DNA of 43,916 nt from Bacteroidia bacterium (GTDB lineage: Bacteria; Bacteroidota; Bacteroidia; UKL13-3), in NCBI GenBank assembly GCA_025454975.1, contig JALONK010000027.1, forward strand, positions 1-43,916, read 5' to 3'. A model generated the notes under the pieces. It saw only the letters and a program-made list of their open reading frames with translations, was not told the DNA's origin and ran no database searches. Made by a program: the position numbers and the translations under genes. Below, in pieces: positions 26,209 to 37,325 of the stretch (position 1 is its first letter; each line of letters begins with the position of its first letter).

Positions 26209-28757
26209 AAGGTATAAGTAAAGTTATTTTTTTATTGTTCTTGCATATCACCTACTCCTCATGGTCACAAGACACTACATACCAAAAGACAGGTCCTCTT
26301 GGATATATTGACTATTCTTTTCCTAAAACGTATGAAATTGCAGGTATAATTGTTACCGGAACAAATTTTTATGATAAAAATGTATTGGTTGCACTTTCAG
26401 GATTAGCTCCCGGACAAAAAATCAGAATTCCGGGTGAAGATATTAGCAAAGCTATTACAACCTTATGGAAACAAAAGTTGTTTGACGATGTAAAAATAAA
26501 GGTTGTTGAGGTTATTGATGATAAGGTTTCTCTTGAAATTCAATTAAGAGAAAAACCCCGTTTGTCAACCTTCACCATCAAAGGACTTAGAAAAGGTAAA
26601 GCAAACTCGCTTCGAGAAGAACTTACCTTAAAGGCAGGTCAAATTGTAACAGAAAACTTAATTAGTACTACCAAAGCACAAATACAAAAACACTTTATCG
26701 ATAAAGGGTTCCTTGACGCTACCGCCTCTATTGAAGTGCTACCTGATGATGAAAAACGAAATACTGCCAAGATGCGTATCCTTGTTACTCAAGGACCTAA
26801 AGTTAAAATTACATCAATTGACTTTGAAGGCAACCAAGCCATAACTGATAGAAAACTTAGAAGAGTACTGAAAAAAACTAAGGAAAAAAGAAGGTTCCTT
26901 GCTAAATCAAAATATATTGAAACCGACTATGAAGAAGATAAACTAAAGATTATCGAAAAGTATCTTACCTTAGGATATCGTGATGCGGAATTGGTATCCG
27001 ATACCATATATAGAAAAGCAGACAAATCTATAGGTATCCGAATAACTGTTAATGAAGGAAATAAATATTTTTTCCGTAACATTAATTTTCTTGGAAATAC
27101 AAAGTATACATCTAAACGCTTGCACGAAATTTTAAAAATTAAACGTGGCGACATTTATAATCAATCTATACTCGACTCGCGTCTTAATATGAGTCAAACA
27201 GAATTAGATATTAGTACTTTATACATGGATGATGGTTACTTGTTTTTTAGAATTGAGCCCGTTGAAGTATTGGTAGAAAATGACTCGATTGATCTTGAAT
27301 TAAGAATTTATGAAGGCCCTCAGGCCCGAATCAATAAGGTTACCGTAACGGGAAATACTAAAACCAGCGACCATGTTATTTTACGTGAACTAAGAACTAA
27401 ACCGGGAATGCTTTTTAGCAGAAGTGACATTACTAGAAGTTTACGCGAATTAGCATCAGTTGGATATTTTAACCCGGAAGCCCTTAATGTTAATCCTGTA
27501 CCACATCCTGAAAATGGAACCGTTGATATCGAATATAAAGTTGAGGAACGTCCAAATGATCAAATAGAATTATCAGCCGGTTGGGGCGCAAGAAGTGTAG
27601 TTGGACAATTAGGATTGTCGTTGAATAATTTTTCAACACGAAAATTATTCGATCCTCGCCAATGGTCGCCAATTCCAAGTGGTGATGGCCAACGACTAAG
27701 CTTAAGGATGATTTCTAACGGCTTCGGTTTCCAATCATATAATGCCTCATTTACCGAACCATGGTTAGGAGGTAAAAAACCAAATGCCCTTTCAGTTTCT
27801 ATCTTTCACTCTATTCAAAGCAACGGTTATAGAAGAGGTGAAGCTTTACGTTCTGCTTTGTATACCACAGGCGTAACAATTGGTTTGGGTAAACGATTAT
27901 CATGGCCGGATGATTTTTTTGTGCTTCAGTATTCGTTAAATTTACAAAGATATAACAACGTTTATAATGCGTTTGGTACAAGTAATATCCCTAGTATCCC
28001 TGAAGGTGAATCCAATAGCTTAAGCTTACGATTGGTATTAATGCGTAACTCAACCGACCAACCAATCTATCCACGCCGAGGTTCAAATATTAGCGCATCT
28101 GTACAATTTACCCCACCATATTCATTGGTAAATAATAAAGACTATAGTCGAATTCAAGAAAGTGAACGTTACCGTTGGCTCGAATTTCATAAATGGAAGT
28201 TTGATGCAACCTTTTTCACTCCAATTGTTGACAAACTTGTTATCATGACGAGGGTAAACTTTGGCTTTATTGGAATGTATCGCAGTGCGGTAGGTATGAC
28301 TCCTTTTGAACGCTTCTGGGTTGGTGGAGCCGGATTAATGGGTTTCAATTTTGATGGTCGTGAACTCATCTCCTTAAGAGGATATCAAGATAATACCTTA
28401 ACGCCAATAAGGGTTAATCGTGTTCAAACATCCGCCGGTGTGCTCGATCAGCCTGTTCGCGAAGGAGGTACTATCTACAATCGCTATACTTTTGAATTGC
28501 GTTATCCTGTATCTCTAAACCCTCAAGCAACTGTTTTCCCATTAATATTTGCTGAAGCCGGTGGGGCTTGGTTAAGATTTAGAGATTTTAATCCTTTTCA
28601 AGTAAATCGTTCTGTTGGTGTTGGTGTTCGTATCTTTTTACCAATGTTTGGTATGATTGGTTTAGATTATGGTTATGGCTTTGATGTGCCCGCGGGCAGT
28701 ACCGACGGCCAGTTTAACCGAGGAAATTTCCACTTTCTTATTGGTCAGCAATTTTAA
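26205..28757 (+). CDS. bamA: outer membrane protein assembly factor BamA
   Basis: This is 850 residues with a signal peptide ending at SWSQ. About 430 residues of POTRA repeats follow (for example [15 protein letters not shown] and the [12 protein letters not shown] strand of the first), and then a 16-strand Omp85 barrel. The conserved lid-loop motif is LRGYQDN, and the protein ends in an aromatic residue (LIGQQF), the usual signal for barrel insertion. It folds beta-barrel proteins into the outer membrane. Start overlaps uppS by four bases and the stop overlaps the first ompH by one. Confidence 0.95.
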   Translation: MKGISKVIFLLFLHITYSSWSQDTTYQKTGPLGYIDYSFPKTYEIAGIIVTGTNFYDKNVLVALSGLAPGQKIRIPGEDISKAITTLWKQKLFDDVKIKVVEVIDDKVSLEIQLREKPRLSTFTIKGLRKGKANSLREELTLKAGQIVTENLISTTKAQIQKHFIDKGFLDATASIEVLPDDEKRNTAKMRILVTQGPKVKITSIDFEGNQAITDRKLRRVLKKTKEKRRFLAKSKYIETDYEEDKLKIIEKYLTLGYRDAELVSDTIYRKADKSIGIRITVNEGNKYFFRNINFLGNTKYTSKRLHEILKIKRGDIYNQSILDSRLNMSQTELDISTLYMDDGYLFFRIEPVEVLVENDSIDLELRIYEGPQARINKVTVTGNTKTSDHVILRELRTKPGMLFSRSDITRSLRELASVGYFNPEALNVNPVPHPENGTVDIEYKVEERPNDQIELSAGWGARSVVGQLGLSLNNFSTRKLFDPRQWSPIPSGDGQRLSLRMISNGFGFQSYNASFTEPWLGGKKPNALSVSIFHSIQSNGYRRGEALRSALYTTGVTIGLGKRLSWPDDFFVLQYSLNLQRYNNVYNAFGTSNIPSIPEGESNSLSLRLVLMRNSTDQPIYPRRGSNISASVQFTPPYSLVNNKDYSRIQESERYRWLEFHKWKFDATFFTPIVDKLVIMTRVNFGFIGMYRSAVGMTPFERFWVGGAGLMGFNFDGRELISLRGYQDNTLTPIRVNRVQTSAGVLDQPVREGGTIYNRYTFELRYPVSLNPQATVFPLIFAEAGGAWLRFRDFNPFQVNRSVGVGVRIFLPMFGMIGLDYGYGFDVPAGSTDGQFNRGNFHFLIGQQF

Positions 28758-29320
28758 TGAATACAATCATGAAGAAGATTTTTTTAGTTTTACTTATTCT
28801 TGGCATTGGTTTTGTAAACGCTCATGCACAACGCTTTGCCTATGTTGATACAGAATATATTTTAGATATGTTGCCTGAATACAGATCAGCACTTAAGCAA
28901 CTGGAAGCGCTAACTGCCGATTGGGAAAAAGAAATTGAGAAACGACAAGCAGCTATTGATAAAATGTATAAAGACCTAGCAGCAGAACAGGTATTGCTAA
29001 CCGATGAAATGAAAAAAAAGCGTGAGCAGGAAATTAGAGATAAAGAAAAAGAATTGAAAGATTACAGAAACCAAAAGTTTGGATACGAAGGCGAATTGTT
29101 CAAAAAACGACAAGAGCTTATCAAGCCTATTCAAGATAAAGTTTTTGAAGCTGTACAAAAAATTGCAAAACAAGGTGCACTTGACTTTATATTTGCCAAA
29201 GGGGGGGAAATGATCATGTTATATTCAAATGCCAAATATGATAAGAGTGATGAAGTGCTGGCTGAACTGGGTGTAGCAGTTACAAAAAACAAAGAGAATC
29301 AACAAAAAAAGGATAAATAA
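28757..29320 (+). CDS. OmpH/Skp family periplasmic chaperone, copy 1
   Basis: This is 187 residues; an internal Met5 (MKKIFLVLL) may be the true start of the signal peptide, which ends at HAQ. The mature protein opens with the family strand RFAYVDTEYILDMLPEY, continues with a long charged coiled coil (~50-120, rich in EK/KEKEL), and closes with a short beta segment (DFIFAKGGEMIMLYS). Skp-type trimers hold unfolded outer-membrane proteins in the periplasm and hand them to BamA, encoded just upstream with a one-base overlap. Confidence 0.9.
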   Translation: MNTIMKKIFLVLLILGIGFVNAHAQRFAYVDTEYILDMLPEYRSALKQLEALTADWEKEIEKRQAAIDKMYKDLAAEQVLLTDEMKKKREQEIRDKEKELKDYRNQKFGYEGELFKKRQELIKPIQDKVFEAVQKIAKQGALDFIFAKGGEMIMLYSNAKYDKSDEVLAELGVAVTKNKENQQKKDK

Positions 29321-29325
29321 ACATC

Positions 29326-29838
29326 ATGAAGAAAACAATCATTACGCTGGCATTTGCTATTGCAACCCTATTTGGAGCCGGCAGCTTAAATGCACAAAAC
29401 AAATTTGCTTACATCGATTTCCAGGAGCTGATGCAATCAATGCCTGAATATAAAAAAGCAAATACTTACATGGAAGCTTATGGCGATACTTTACAAGGTA
29501 TCATGGTTAAAATGGAAGAAGAGTACCAAAAGAAAATTAACGACTACCAGAAAAACCCAAACATGAGTGAAGCCATTCGTAACTTAAAAGAAAAAGAGAT
29601 TCGCGATTTACAGTCTCGTATCCAAGATTTTCAAGAAACAGCTCAAACCGATGCCCGTAAAAAACAAGAAGAATTGTTAAAGCCAATTATCGAAAAAGCA
29701 AAAAATGCAATTGCATCAGTAGCTAAAGAAAATGGTTATACTTATGTTTTTGATAGCAGCCCGGGTTCAAACATTTTATACAAACCCGATGGCGATAATA
29801 TTATGGCAGCGGTTAAGAAAAAGATGGGAATTCAATAA
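29326..29838 (+). CDS. OmpH/Skp family periplasmic chaperone, copy 2
   Basis: This is 170 residues with a signal peptide (MKKTIITLAFAIATLFGAGSLNAQ). The same layout as copy 1 follows: KFAYIDFQELMQSMPEYKKA, a charged coiled coil to ~120, then YTYVFDSSPGSNILY. Two adjacent ompH genes after bamA are normal in Bacteroidota; the two copies may form separate or mixed trimers. It is last in the operon, 5 bases after copy 1, and is followed at once by a strong terminator. Confidence 0.92.
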   Translation: MKKTIITLAFAIATLFGAGSLNAQNKFAYIDFQELMQSMPEYKKANTYMEAYGDTLQGIMVKMEEEYQKKINDYQKNPNMSEAIRNLKEKEIRDLQSRIQDFQETAQTDARKKQEELLKPIIEKAKNAIASVAKENGYTYVFDSSPGSNILYKPDGDNIMAAVKKKMGIQ

Positions 29839-29840
29839 GT

Positions 29841-29877
29841 AAAAAAAACGGCTGAAAATTTTCAGCCGTTTTTTTTT
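29841..29877. terminator. bidirectional Rho-independent terminator
   Basis: CGGCTGAAAA (29849-29858) and TTTTCAGCCG (29859-29868) form a perfect inverted repeat, flanked by A8 and T tracts so it can work on both strands. It serves the convergent ompH operon and the TonB-receptor-like gene; the T tract runs into the stop codon of the latter. Confidence 0.92.
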
Positions 29878-32377
29878 AATATTCAATATCCATTCCGCCA
29901 CCACCTTCGCCTCTGCGTTGCGAACGTTTTCTGAAAATAGATGCATCCATTTCCCCAAATCTTATTGTTACACTCAACCGTATAAACCTAACCTCTCTTC
30001 TTCTACTTACCTCTTGGTTCAAACTTGCACTTTCAAAAAAGGTTCCAAACCTACGCGTGTTAAAAACATCATTCACAATTAGGTTTATATTCATAAATTT
30101 CATCACCTCTTTGGCAATAGAAAAATCAACAGAATACACATCAAGTGTGGTACCTTGAGGAATAATACGCGGCGCTTCATAACTGCCATTTACTTGAACA
30201 GTATAAGATTTTGGAAGCTTGTAACTGATAATGGCTTTTGTGTTCCAGTTAATACCTGAATTCCTAATCGTTTGAGTGCCTGTTACCGCACTAATTCTTG
30301 TGTAATAGGTGTTCAGGTTGAACGTAAAATCAAGCTTTTTATTTAAAAATGAATACCTCAAGTTCTTCTCCCAACCAAAATTATATTGGGTGTTTCCATT
30401 AATAAAGGTGGTTAACAAAATTTGATTGGTGGTATCACTCGCTAATGGAAGTGTAAAGTTGGTTATTGGATTTTCTATGGCTTTGAAATATACCGAAGTA
30501 AAAAAGTTGCCCTTTGGAAAAATCCTGTTATAGTTTGCCTCTATAGTATTAATAAACTCAGGCGATAAATTAGGGTTACCAATTCTGTAATTAAATTTAT
30601 CGGCAAACATAATAAATGGCATGGCCTGCATAAATCCCGGACGATTGATTTTACGCGTAAAGTTTAATTGAAATTCATGCTTTTCACCAATTCGTTTTGT
30701 GATAAACAAACTTGGAAAGAAGGCTTTTGCTAAGTTGCCAATACTGTCAGGATAATAAAACTCAAATCGTTGATTCTTGCCAACTAACTCTCCGGTAAAT
30801 CGGGTTTGCTCAAATCGTAATCCAACCTGATAAGCATAACCTTTATACATGTTTGAGTAAGTTACATAGGCGGCATTAATTAACTCATTAATTTTATAGT
30901 CGTTTGTTAATGACGTATCTGCTAAATATTCGGCATTTGGGCCATTAGCAATTGACACATCAAGCTTCGAACGATCTTCCCTGAAATTACTCCTAATTCC
31001 AAATTCCCACTTAGCGGTATCAGTTATCGGATTAACAAAATCAAGCTGGAAGGTGAAGTTGTCGTTCATGCCACTTCCTAAATTTTTTTGAAAATCTTGA
31101 ATAACTAATGACGGATTATACAGGTTGGTTATGGTGTTAAAGTCGCTATTACTTTTTCTGTCACTATGGTTGTATGTAAAATCTGTTGTTAACTCTTTTC
31201 CTTTTTTAGGAAATGTTTTTCTGAATTGCACCTGCGTGCTATAATTTTTCCATTCAGTTATTTGGTTGATGTCCCTAGTACCATCTGTTGATAAGCGTCC
31301 TAATGAATCTCTTCCGCTAAACCTTTGTTTATCTTCCATATCAAACCCACCACTCATAAAGCTTTGGGCAATGGTTATTGTACTTCTGTTACTTAAATTA
31401 TAGTCAAACGACAGTCGTCCGTTTTGAAACAAATTAATTACATCATTTTCGTTGTTTTGATTAAATCTTCTATCCTCAATCCCATCTATAAAATTAGTAC
31501 GATTGGTGTAGCCACGAGCCGGATTAAATGAACGATTTAAGTTATAACTTATGCCAAAATTAGCCCGCCCTTCCTTAATGTTTAAACTAAACATCGCGTT
31601 TTGACGATTAGGGAAACCCGCACCAAGTGTTATTAAACCATTATATCCCGGTTTGGTATTTTTTTTCAAAACTACATTTAAAATTCCTCCGGAAGTAGAA
31701 GCATCAAACTTGGCAGATGGATTGGTAATTACTTCAATACGCTCAATTTGATCGGCAGGAATTTGCTCTAAAGTCATTAATGTTGGTCTGCCATCAACAA
31801 AAACAGTCGGACTACCATTTCTAAGTGTAACCGCACCGTCAGCATCAACCGTAATGCCAGGAATGTTTTTAACCGCATCAATTCCACTTCCTCCCCTTGC
31901 ACTTATGTCTTTATCAACGGTGTAAATCCTTCGGTCAATAGTCATAATAACCGTATTCCTTTCTCCCTCTATCACGGCCTCCTTTAAAGCCTTAGCATCA
32001 ACATCAAGTTTAATGTTTCCTAAATCTTGCTCCAAATTATTGGGCGTTATCACCACATTTAAAAACGAGGTTTGATACCCAATAAATGAAATACGTAGCC
32101 GAAATCGGCCAAAAGGAAGTTTGTCTAAACTAAAATCTCCGTTCGACTTAGCTAATGCACCACTAATGATGCTGTCTTTATTTATAGCTAATAATGTAAC
32201 AGTTGAAAACTCAACCGGACTGCCTGAGTTCGCATCAATAACTTTTCCGTACACCCTACCAATAGATGGCATGCCGGCTCTCCCTCTGGCAGCATCAGGC
32301 ATGGTTCCTGCCGGTCGCTGACCAAATACACTTAAAGGAAGAATAAATAATAATAAGGTTTTCTTAATTAGGTTCAT
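29876..32377 (-). CDS. TonB-dependent receptor-like outer membrane protein (OMP_b-brl family)
   Basis: This is about 833 residues from the ATG at 32377, chosen because it opens the signal peptide (MNLIKKTLLLFILPLSVFGQ); an ATG at 32398 would add seven residues. After the signal come a carboxypeptidase-regulatory-like domain (~40-125: GKVIDANSGSPVEFSTVTLL), a TonB plug (~150-235: VKNIPGITVDADGAVTLRNG, VFVDGRP, IERIEVITNPSAKFDAS) and a large beta barrel of the outer-membrane beta-barrel type. Such proteins import or bind nutrients at the outer membrane, but the ligand is unknown and no SusD partner is adjacent. The C-terminus is arginine/glycine-rich (RSQRRGEGGGGMD). Confidence 0.85.
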   Translation of the reverse strand: MNLIKKTLLLFILPLSVFGQRPAGTMPDAARGRAGMPSIGRVYGKVIDANSGSPVEFSTVTLLAINKDSIISGALAKSNGDFSLDKLPFGRFRLRISFIGYQTSFLNVVITPNNLEQDLGNIKLDVDAKALKEAVIEGERNTVIMTIDRRIYTVDKDISARGGSGIDAVKNIPGITVDADGAVTLRNGSPTVFVDGRPTLMTLEQIPADQIERIEVITNPSAKFDASTSGGILNVVLKKNTKPGYNGLITLGAGFPNRQNAMFSLNIKEGRANFGISYNLNRSFNPARGYTNRTNFIDGIEDRRFNQNNENDVINLFQNGRLSFDYNLSNRSTITIAQSFMSGGFDMEDKQRFSGRDSLGRLSTDGTRDINQITEWKNYSTQVQFRKTFPKKGKELTTDFTYNHSDRKSNSDFNTITNLYNPSLVIQDFQKNLGSGMNDNFTFQLDFVNPITDTAKWEFGIRSNFREDRSKLDVSIANGPNAEYLADTSLTNDYKINELINAAYVTYSNMYKGYAYQVGLRFEQTRFTGELVGKNQRFEFYYPDSIGNLAKAFFPSLFITKRIGEKHEFQLNFTRKINRPGFMQAMPFIMFADKFNYRIGNPNLSPEFINTIEANYNRIFPKGNFFTSVYFKAIENPITNFTLPLASDTTNQILLTTFINGNTQYNFGWEKNLRYSFLNKKLDFTFNLNTYYTRISAVTGTQTIRNSGINWNTKAIISYKLPKSYTVQVNGSYEAPRIIPQGTTLDVYSVDFSIAKEVMKFMNINLIVNDVFNTRRFGTFFESASLNQEVSRRREVRFIRLSVTIRFGEMDASIFRKRSQRRGEGGGGMDIEY

Positions 32378-32471
32378 ATTTGTTGATACAACATTCACTT
32401 TAGATGCAAATGAAGTTAAAAAGGTTTAATATAGAAAGGCGATAAATGTTAAGTGTTAGGTAAACAAGTGT

Positions 32472-35345
32472 TTATAATAGGCCAAGTTCTTTTTTAAGGA
32501 AGGTAGCGGTATGACTCTTTTTAATTTTACACAAAGCTTCCGGTGTTCCTTTACCTATAATTTCTCCTCCGTATTTACCTCCTTCAGGACCCAAATCAAC
32601 TACATAATCAGCAACCTTTACCACGTCTAAATTATGTTCAATTACCAAAACCGTATTTCCTTTTTCAACCAGTTTTTGTAATACATCTAATAATACTTTT
32701 ACGTCTTCAAAATGTAATCCGGTTGTTGGCTCATCTAAAATATAAAGTGTATTACCTGTATCTCGTTTGCTTAATTCAGTAGCAAGTTTAACTCGCTGTG
32801 CTTCTCCTCCGCTTAAAGTTGTGCTTTGCTGGCCAAGAGTAATATATCCTAATCCTACATCATTTAATGTCTCAATCTTTCTCAAAATTTGCGGCGTGTT
32901 TTCAAAAAATACAACAGCGTCTTCAATGCTCATATCCAACACATCGTTAATACTTTTTCCTTTATACCTCACCTCTAAGGTTTCTCTGTTATAACGCTTG
33001 CCATTACAGGTTTCACATTTTACATACACATCAGGTAAAAAGTTCATTTCAATTGTACGCATTCCGGCACCTTGACAAGTTTCACAACGACCACCCTTTA
33101 CGTTAAATGAAAATCGCCCGGGTTTATATCCCCTTATTTTTGATTCAGGTAAGTTGGCAAATAAGTTTCTTATGTCGCTAAACACTTCAACGTATGTTGC
33201 CGGATTACTTCTGGGTGTTCGTCCAATCGGACTTTGATCAATATCAATAACCTTATCTATTTCATTTATTCCTGTTATTTTTTGATAAGGTAATGGCTTT
33301 TGGTGTGAGCCATAAAAATGTTGACGCAATATGGGATATAACGTTTCATTAATTAAGGTTGATTTTCCACTTCCACTTACTCCGGTTACAGCAATTAATG
33401 TCCCTAAAGGTAAATCTAGTGTTACATTTTTTAAGTTATTGCCCGAAGCGCCACTAAGCGTTATTTTTTTTCCATTACCTTTCCTTCGTTGTTTTGGAAT
33501 AGCAATTTCTTTTTTACCATTCAAATATTGTGCAGTAATTGAATCAGCCTTTTTTATATCCGTTATTGAGCCCTGTGCTGCAATATGTCCACCATGAATG
33601 CCGGCACCAAATCCTAAATCAAGAATATAATCACTTTCCTCCATCATGTCTTTGTCGTGTTCAACAACAATTACACTATTACCAACATCTCTTAGTTCCT
33701 TCAATGAGTCAATCAATCGGTTGTTATCACGCTGATGCAAACCAATACTCGGCTCATCCAAAATATATAAAACACCTACCAATTGTGAACCAATTTGAGT
33801 AGCTAATCGAATTCGCTGCGCCTCTCCACCACTAAGGGTTCGCGCAGGTGAGTTTAATGTTAAATAATCAATACCTACGCCAAGTAAAAATTTAATTCTG
33901 CTCCTGATCTCCTTTATAATTTCATTTGCAATGGTTTGACGTTTTTTATCAAGATGTTGCTCAACACCGCTAAACCATTCGGCTAAGGCCGCAATTTCCA
34001 TAGCTGCTAAATCAGCAATGTTTTTATCACCAATTTTATAAAATAACGATTCCTTTTTTAAACGAGCGCCATTACACTCAGGGCATGTGTCAATAGCCAT
34101 AAATTCCTCTGCCCACTTTACCACACTGTCCGAACTTTTTTCATGGTAATGACGTGTAATGAAAGGAATTAATCCTTCCCATGTTGATGTATAATTTTGC
34201 GTATAACCGCTATTGTAAGTATATGGAATTACCAATGGTTCTTCACTGCCATACAATACCGCATCAAGGGCCTCTCTCTTTATTTTATTGATGGGGTCGG
34301 CAAAACTGAATTTATATTTTTTAGCCAATTCCCTTAATTGTAAAAATGTCCAGTTATCGCGTGGTTCTCCTAACGGAGCAATTCCACCTTTGTTAATGCT
34401 AAGTTCGGCATTTGGTATAATAGCTTTCTCATCAATGGTACTTACCACTCCTAAACCGTCGCATTTGCTGCATGCACCATATGGCGAGTTAAATGAAAAT
34501 GAATTCGGCTGCGGCTCATCATAACTAATCCCACTTTCAGGATCCATTAAAAATTTACTGAAATGAAAGGCTTTGCTTTTATCACCATCACCTTCAATAA
34601 TCAACAGGGTTCCTTTGCCCATTTTTAATGCACTTTTCACACTTTCTCCAATCCGAAACCTTGCATCTTTTTTAGGTTCTATCCTATCAATTAACACTTC
34701 AATATCATGAATTTTATATCGGTCGGCCTGCATTTTAGGCACCAAGTCTTTTATCTCACCATCTAATCTAACTTTAGTATACCCCTGTTTTCTTATCTGC
34801 TCAAACAATTCACGATAATGTCCTTTTCTACCTTTAATTAACGGAGCAAGGATATAAATACGTTTTTGTTCAAATTGAGAAATTATACTTGTTATTATTT
34901 GCTCCTCCGTCATCTTTATCATTTGCTTGCCACTTACATAACTGTAAGCATCTGCTGCACGGGCATATAACAAACGTAAAAAATCATAAATCTCAGTGAT
35001 GGTTCCTACGGTTGAACGCGGATTTTTATTAACGGTCTTTTGTTCAATAGAAATTACCGGCGAAAGGCCATTTATCTTGTCTACGTCAGGCCTTTCCATA
35101 TTGCCAATAAATTGTCGTGCATAGGCACTAAAACTTTCCATGTACCTGCGTTGGCCTTCTGCAAAAATGGTATCAAAAGCTAACGAAGATTTTCCGCTAC
35201 CACTTAAACCTGTTATGGTTACCAACTTGTTTCGGGGAATATATACATCTATGTTTTTTAAATTATGTTCACGCGCCCCAAGTATCTCTATTACTTCTTC
35301 TTCCGTATTTGTTGTTGCCTTACTTTCCAATTTTTGCTTTCCCAT
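32472..35345 (-). CDS. uvrA: excinuclease ABC subunit A
   Basis: This is 957 residues, full length for UvrA. The first Walker A is GLSGSGKSSLAFDT (~46-59) and the second is GVSGSGKSTLINET in the C-terminal half; both ABC signature regions (LSGGEAQR) and Walker B segments (LYILDEP) are present twice. Zinc-binding cysteine pairs are visible (CSKCDG, CPECNG, CETCQG, CETCNG). UvrA finds helix-distorting DNA damage and loads UvrB in nucleotide excision repair. It stands alone between the receptor-like gene and the divergent isoaspartyl peptidase gene. Confidence 0.97.
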   Translation of the reverse strand: MGKQKLESKATTNTEEEVIEILGAREHNLKNIDVYIPRNKLVTITGLSGSGKSSLAFDTIFAEGQRRYMESFSAYARQFIGNMERPDVDKINGLSPVISIEQKTVNKNPRSTVGTITEIYDFLRLLYARAADAYSYVSGKQMIKMTEEQIITSIISQFEQKRIYILAPLIKGRKGHYRELFEQIRKQGYTKVRLDGEIKDLVPKMQADRYKIHDIEVLIDRIEPKKDARFRIGESVKSALKMGKGTLLIIEGDGDKSKAFHFSKFLMDPESGISYDEPQPNSFSFNSPYGACSKCDGLGVVSTIDEKAIIPNAELSINKGGIAPLGEPRDNWTFLQLRELAKKYKFSFADPINKIKREALDAVLYGSEEPLVIPYTYNSGYTQNYTSTWEGLIPFITRHYHEKSSDSVVKWAEEFMAIDTCPECNGARLKKESLFYKIGDKNIADLAAMEIAALAEWFSGVEQHLDKKRQTIANEIIKEIRSRIKFLLGVGIDYLTLNSPARTLSGGEAQRIRLATQIGSQLVGVLYILDEPSIGLHQRDNNRLIDSLKELRDVGNSVIVVEHDKDMMEESDYILDLGFGAGIHGGHIAAQGSITDIKKADSITAQYLNGKKEIAIPKQRRKGNGKKITLSGASGNNLKNVTLDLPLGTLIAVTGVSGSGKSTLINETLYPILRQHFYGSHQKPLPYQKITGINEIDKVIDIDQSPIGRTPRSNPATYVEVFSDIRNLFANLPESKIRGYKPGRFSFNVKGGRCETCQGAGMRTIEMNFLPDVYVKCETCNGKRYNRETLEVRYKGKSINDVLDMSIEDAVVFFENTPQILRKIETLNDVGLGYITLGQQSTTLSGGEAQRVKLATELSKRDTGNTLYILDEPTTGLHFEDVKVLLDVLQKLVEKGNTVLVIEHNLDVVKVADYVVDLGPEGGKYGGEIIGKGTPEALCKIKKSHTATFLKKELGLL

Positions 35346-35434
35346 GTTTACCTACATTGCTGCTAAATACAACCACGAAAGTAATCTTATTGTTTCACCT
35401 AAAAAAAGAACAAACAATAGATTATTTTCGCCTT

Positions 35435-36373
35435 ATGAAAACTCCTTTTTCAATTGCAGTGCATGGTGGTGCAGGTACCATCCTTAAATCGTTAATGACC
35501 GAAGAAAAAGAACTTGCCTATACCAATGGCTTAAAACAAGCGATTGATGCAGGCTATATGGTATTAGAAAAAGGAGGTCTTGCTGTTGATGCCGTTGAAG
35601 CGGCAGTTATTGCCCTCGAAAATTTTCCGTTGTTTAATGCCGGTAAAGGAGCTGTATTTACCAATAAAGGTACGCACGAAATGGATGCAAGTATTATGGA
35701 TGGAAAAACCTTGGAGGCAGGAGCTGTTAGTGGAATCAGCAGGGTGCAAAATCCGATTCGCCTTGCTAAATTAATTAAAGAGAAAAGTGGTCATGTATTT
35801 TTGTGCGGCCCCGAAGCCGAAACGTTTGCACAGCATATGAAACTACCTTTTCAACCCGAATCTTATTTTTATGAAGAAGGTAGATTTAAACAATGGCAGG
35901 AAGTGAAAGATAGCGACGGTTATCAATTAGATCACACGGTGAATAGCGGTGAAGGAAAAAAGTTTGGAACCGTTGGAGCCGTTGCATTGGATATGCATGG
36001 AAATGTTGCTGCCGCAACTTCTACAGGCGGTATGACAAACAAACGTTATGGCAGGGTAGGCGACAGCCCGATTATTGGTGCCGGAACTTATGCCAACAAT
36101 AATACATGTGCAGTAAGCTGCACCGGACATGGCGAATATTTTATTCGTGCAGTAGTGGCTTATGATGTGAGTTGCTTAATGGAATACAAGGGTTACACCT
36201 TAAAGCAAGCTTGTGATTATGTAGTGAAAGATAAGTTAGTAAAGTTTGGAGGAGAAGGTGGATTAATTGCGATTGATCCACAAGGTAATATCGAACTAAC
36301 CTTTAATAGCGAAGGAATGTATCGAGGCTATCAACAACAAGGCGAACAGGCAGTCATTAAAATTTACGAGTAA
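35435..36373 (+). CDS. iaaA: isoaspartyl peptidase / L-asparaginase (Ntn-hydrolase)
   Basis: From the ATG at 35435 the protein is 312 residues and opens with the family strand FSIAVHGGAGTI; the upstream open frame from 35309 lies antisense to the uvrA start and is rejected. The self-cleavage site is FGTVGAVALD with the nucleophile T179, followed by TSTGGMTNKRYGRVGDSPIIGAG and TGHGEYFIR. The precursor cleaves itself into two subunits and hydrolyses beta-aspartyl dipeptides. Beside cyanophycinase and cyanophycin synthetase its likely role is to split the beta-Asp-Arg released from cyanophycin. Confidence 0.92.
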   Translation: MKTPFSIAVHGGAGTILKSLMTEEKELAYTNGLKQAIDAGYMVLEKGGLAVDAVEAAVIALENFPLFNAGKGAVFTNKGTHEMDASIMDGKTLEAGAVSGISRVQNPIRLAKLIKEKSGHVFLCGPEAETFAQHMKLPFQPESYFYEEGRFKQWQEVKDSDGYQLDHTVNSGEGKKFGTVGAVALDMHGNVAAATSTGGMTNKRYGRVGDSPIIGAGTYANNNTCAVSCTGHGEYFIRAVVAYDVSCLMEYKGYTLKQACDYVVKDKLVKFGGEGGLIAIDPQGNIELTFNSEGMYRGYQQQGEQAVIKIYE

Positions 36374-36425
36374 CCCGCAACTGCTTCCTGCAAACTACAC
36401 AAATCACCCAATAATTTTAATAGAT

Positions 36426-37307
36426 TTATTCCCCGGCCTTTACCTCAACTTCGCCGCTTATAAACTTGCGTTCTTTTAATAAGTATTGATTGCCCCTAAC
36501 CAAAATACTTACACGTAAATTTTCAACGGCAATAGGTTCCCCTAAATTTACATCAGTAATGTTTGTGTGTCTAATATCTTTTCCATCAACAATAACTACC
36601 GCTCCACTTCCAACAACTTCAAGGTGATTGTCGCCGGTTACTATAACACCGGTATCTTCACCCAAACCAATGCCGGTGCACTGTGGATTACTGGCTACTG
36701 CCTGTGCCAAGCGATTAAATCTTCCACGTTTATCGAAATGTGAATCAATAATTACATTTCCAACAAAAGCTAAACCGGTTGTAATTTTTACTTCACCTTT
36801 TAAGTGAGCCAATTCACTTTTACCTTGATATATCATGGTATTACTCATGGCCATTGCTCCTGCGCTTGTACCGGCTATCACAAAACCTTCTTCATTTAAA
36901 TAACGGTCGTGTAAGATGTTATAAATTTCGCTGCCGCCAAAAATACTTGTTAATCTCAACTGGTCACCTCCACTAAACATAATACCGTCGGCTAGTTTTA
37001 CACGATCAATATAAGTTGTATTAAAAACATCTTCACGTTTTCTAATATCAATTACGCCAACATTAGTACAACCAATTTTTCCAAATGCACTTAAATAATT
37101 TTCACCAACCTCATCAGGAATTGAGCTGGCAGTTGTTATTACCTCAATGCGTTTATCGGTTCCACCCACCTCATTCACTATCCTTTTTAAAATGCCTAAT
37201 TCAAAAAAGTTTAAGCGGTTACGTTGTATAAATCCTTGTTCTAGGTCGGTTCCTTTGTCTTCAGCACCGCCCACCGATATTAATTTTCCTTTTGGTAATC
37301 CTTGCAT
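36426..37307 (-). CDS. cphB: cyanophycinase
   Basis: This is 293 residues, matching intracellular CphB. The serine nucleophile elbow is AGTSAGAMAMS (S148); Q116 in FSGGDQ and H190 in IIDSHFDKRGRFNRL are the other conserved active-site residues, and the FDKRGR arginine contacts the substrate in known enzymes. It has no signal peptide, so it acts in the cytoplasm on the cyanophycin granule, releasing beta-Asp-Arg dipeptides. It is convergent with iaaA and divergent from cphA, with its own promoter in the 154-base gap. Confidence 0.95.
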   Translation of the reverse strand: MQGLPKGKLISVGGAEDKGTDLEQGFIQRNRLNFFELGILKRIVNEVGGTDKRIEVITTASSIPDEVGENYLSAFGKIGCTNVGVIDIRKREDVFNTTYIDRVKLADGIMFSGGDQLRLTSIFGGSEIYNILHDRYLNEEGFVIAGTSAGAMAMSNTMIYQGKSELAHLKGEVKITTGLAFVGNVIIDSHFDKRGRFNRLAQAVASNPQCTGIGLGEDTGVIVTGDNHLEVVGSGAVVIVDGKDIRHTNITDVNLGEPIAVENLRVSILVRGNQYLLKERKFISGEVEVKAGE

Positions 37308-37325
37308 GTTTTAAAAATAAAGCGG

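Noticed and set aside
32461..32474. TAAACA/TGTTTA inverted repeat at the uvrA stop as a terminator
   Set aside because: It is only six A-T-rich pairs with no T tract, too weak to claim.
35309..35434. 42-residue N-terminal extension of the isoaspartyl peptidase
   Set aside because: It runs antisense through the uvrA start; family members begin close to the SIAVHGGAG strand, as from 35435.
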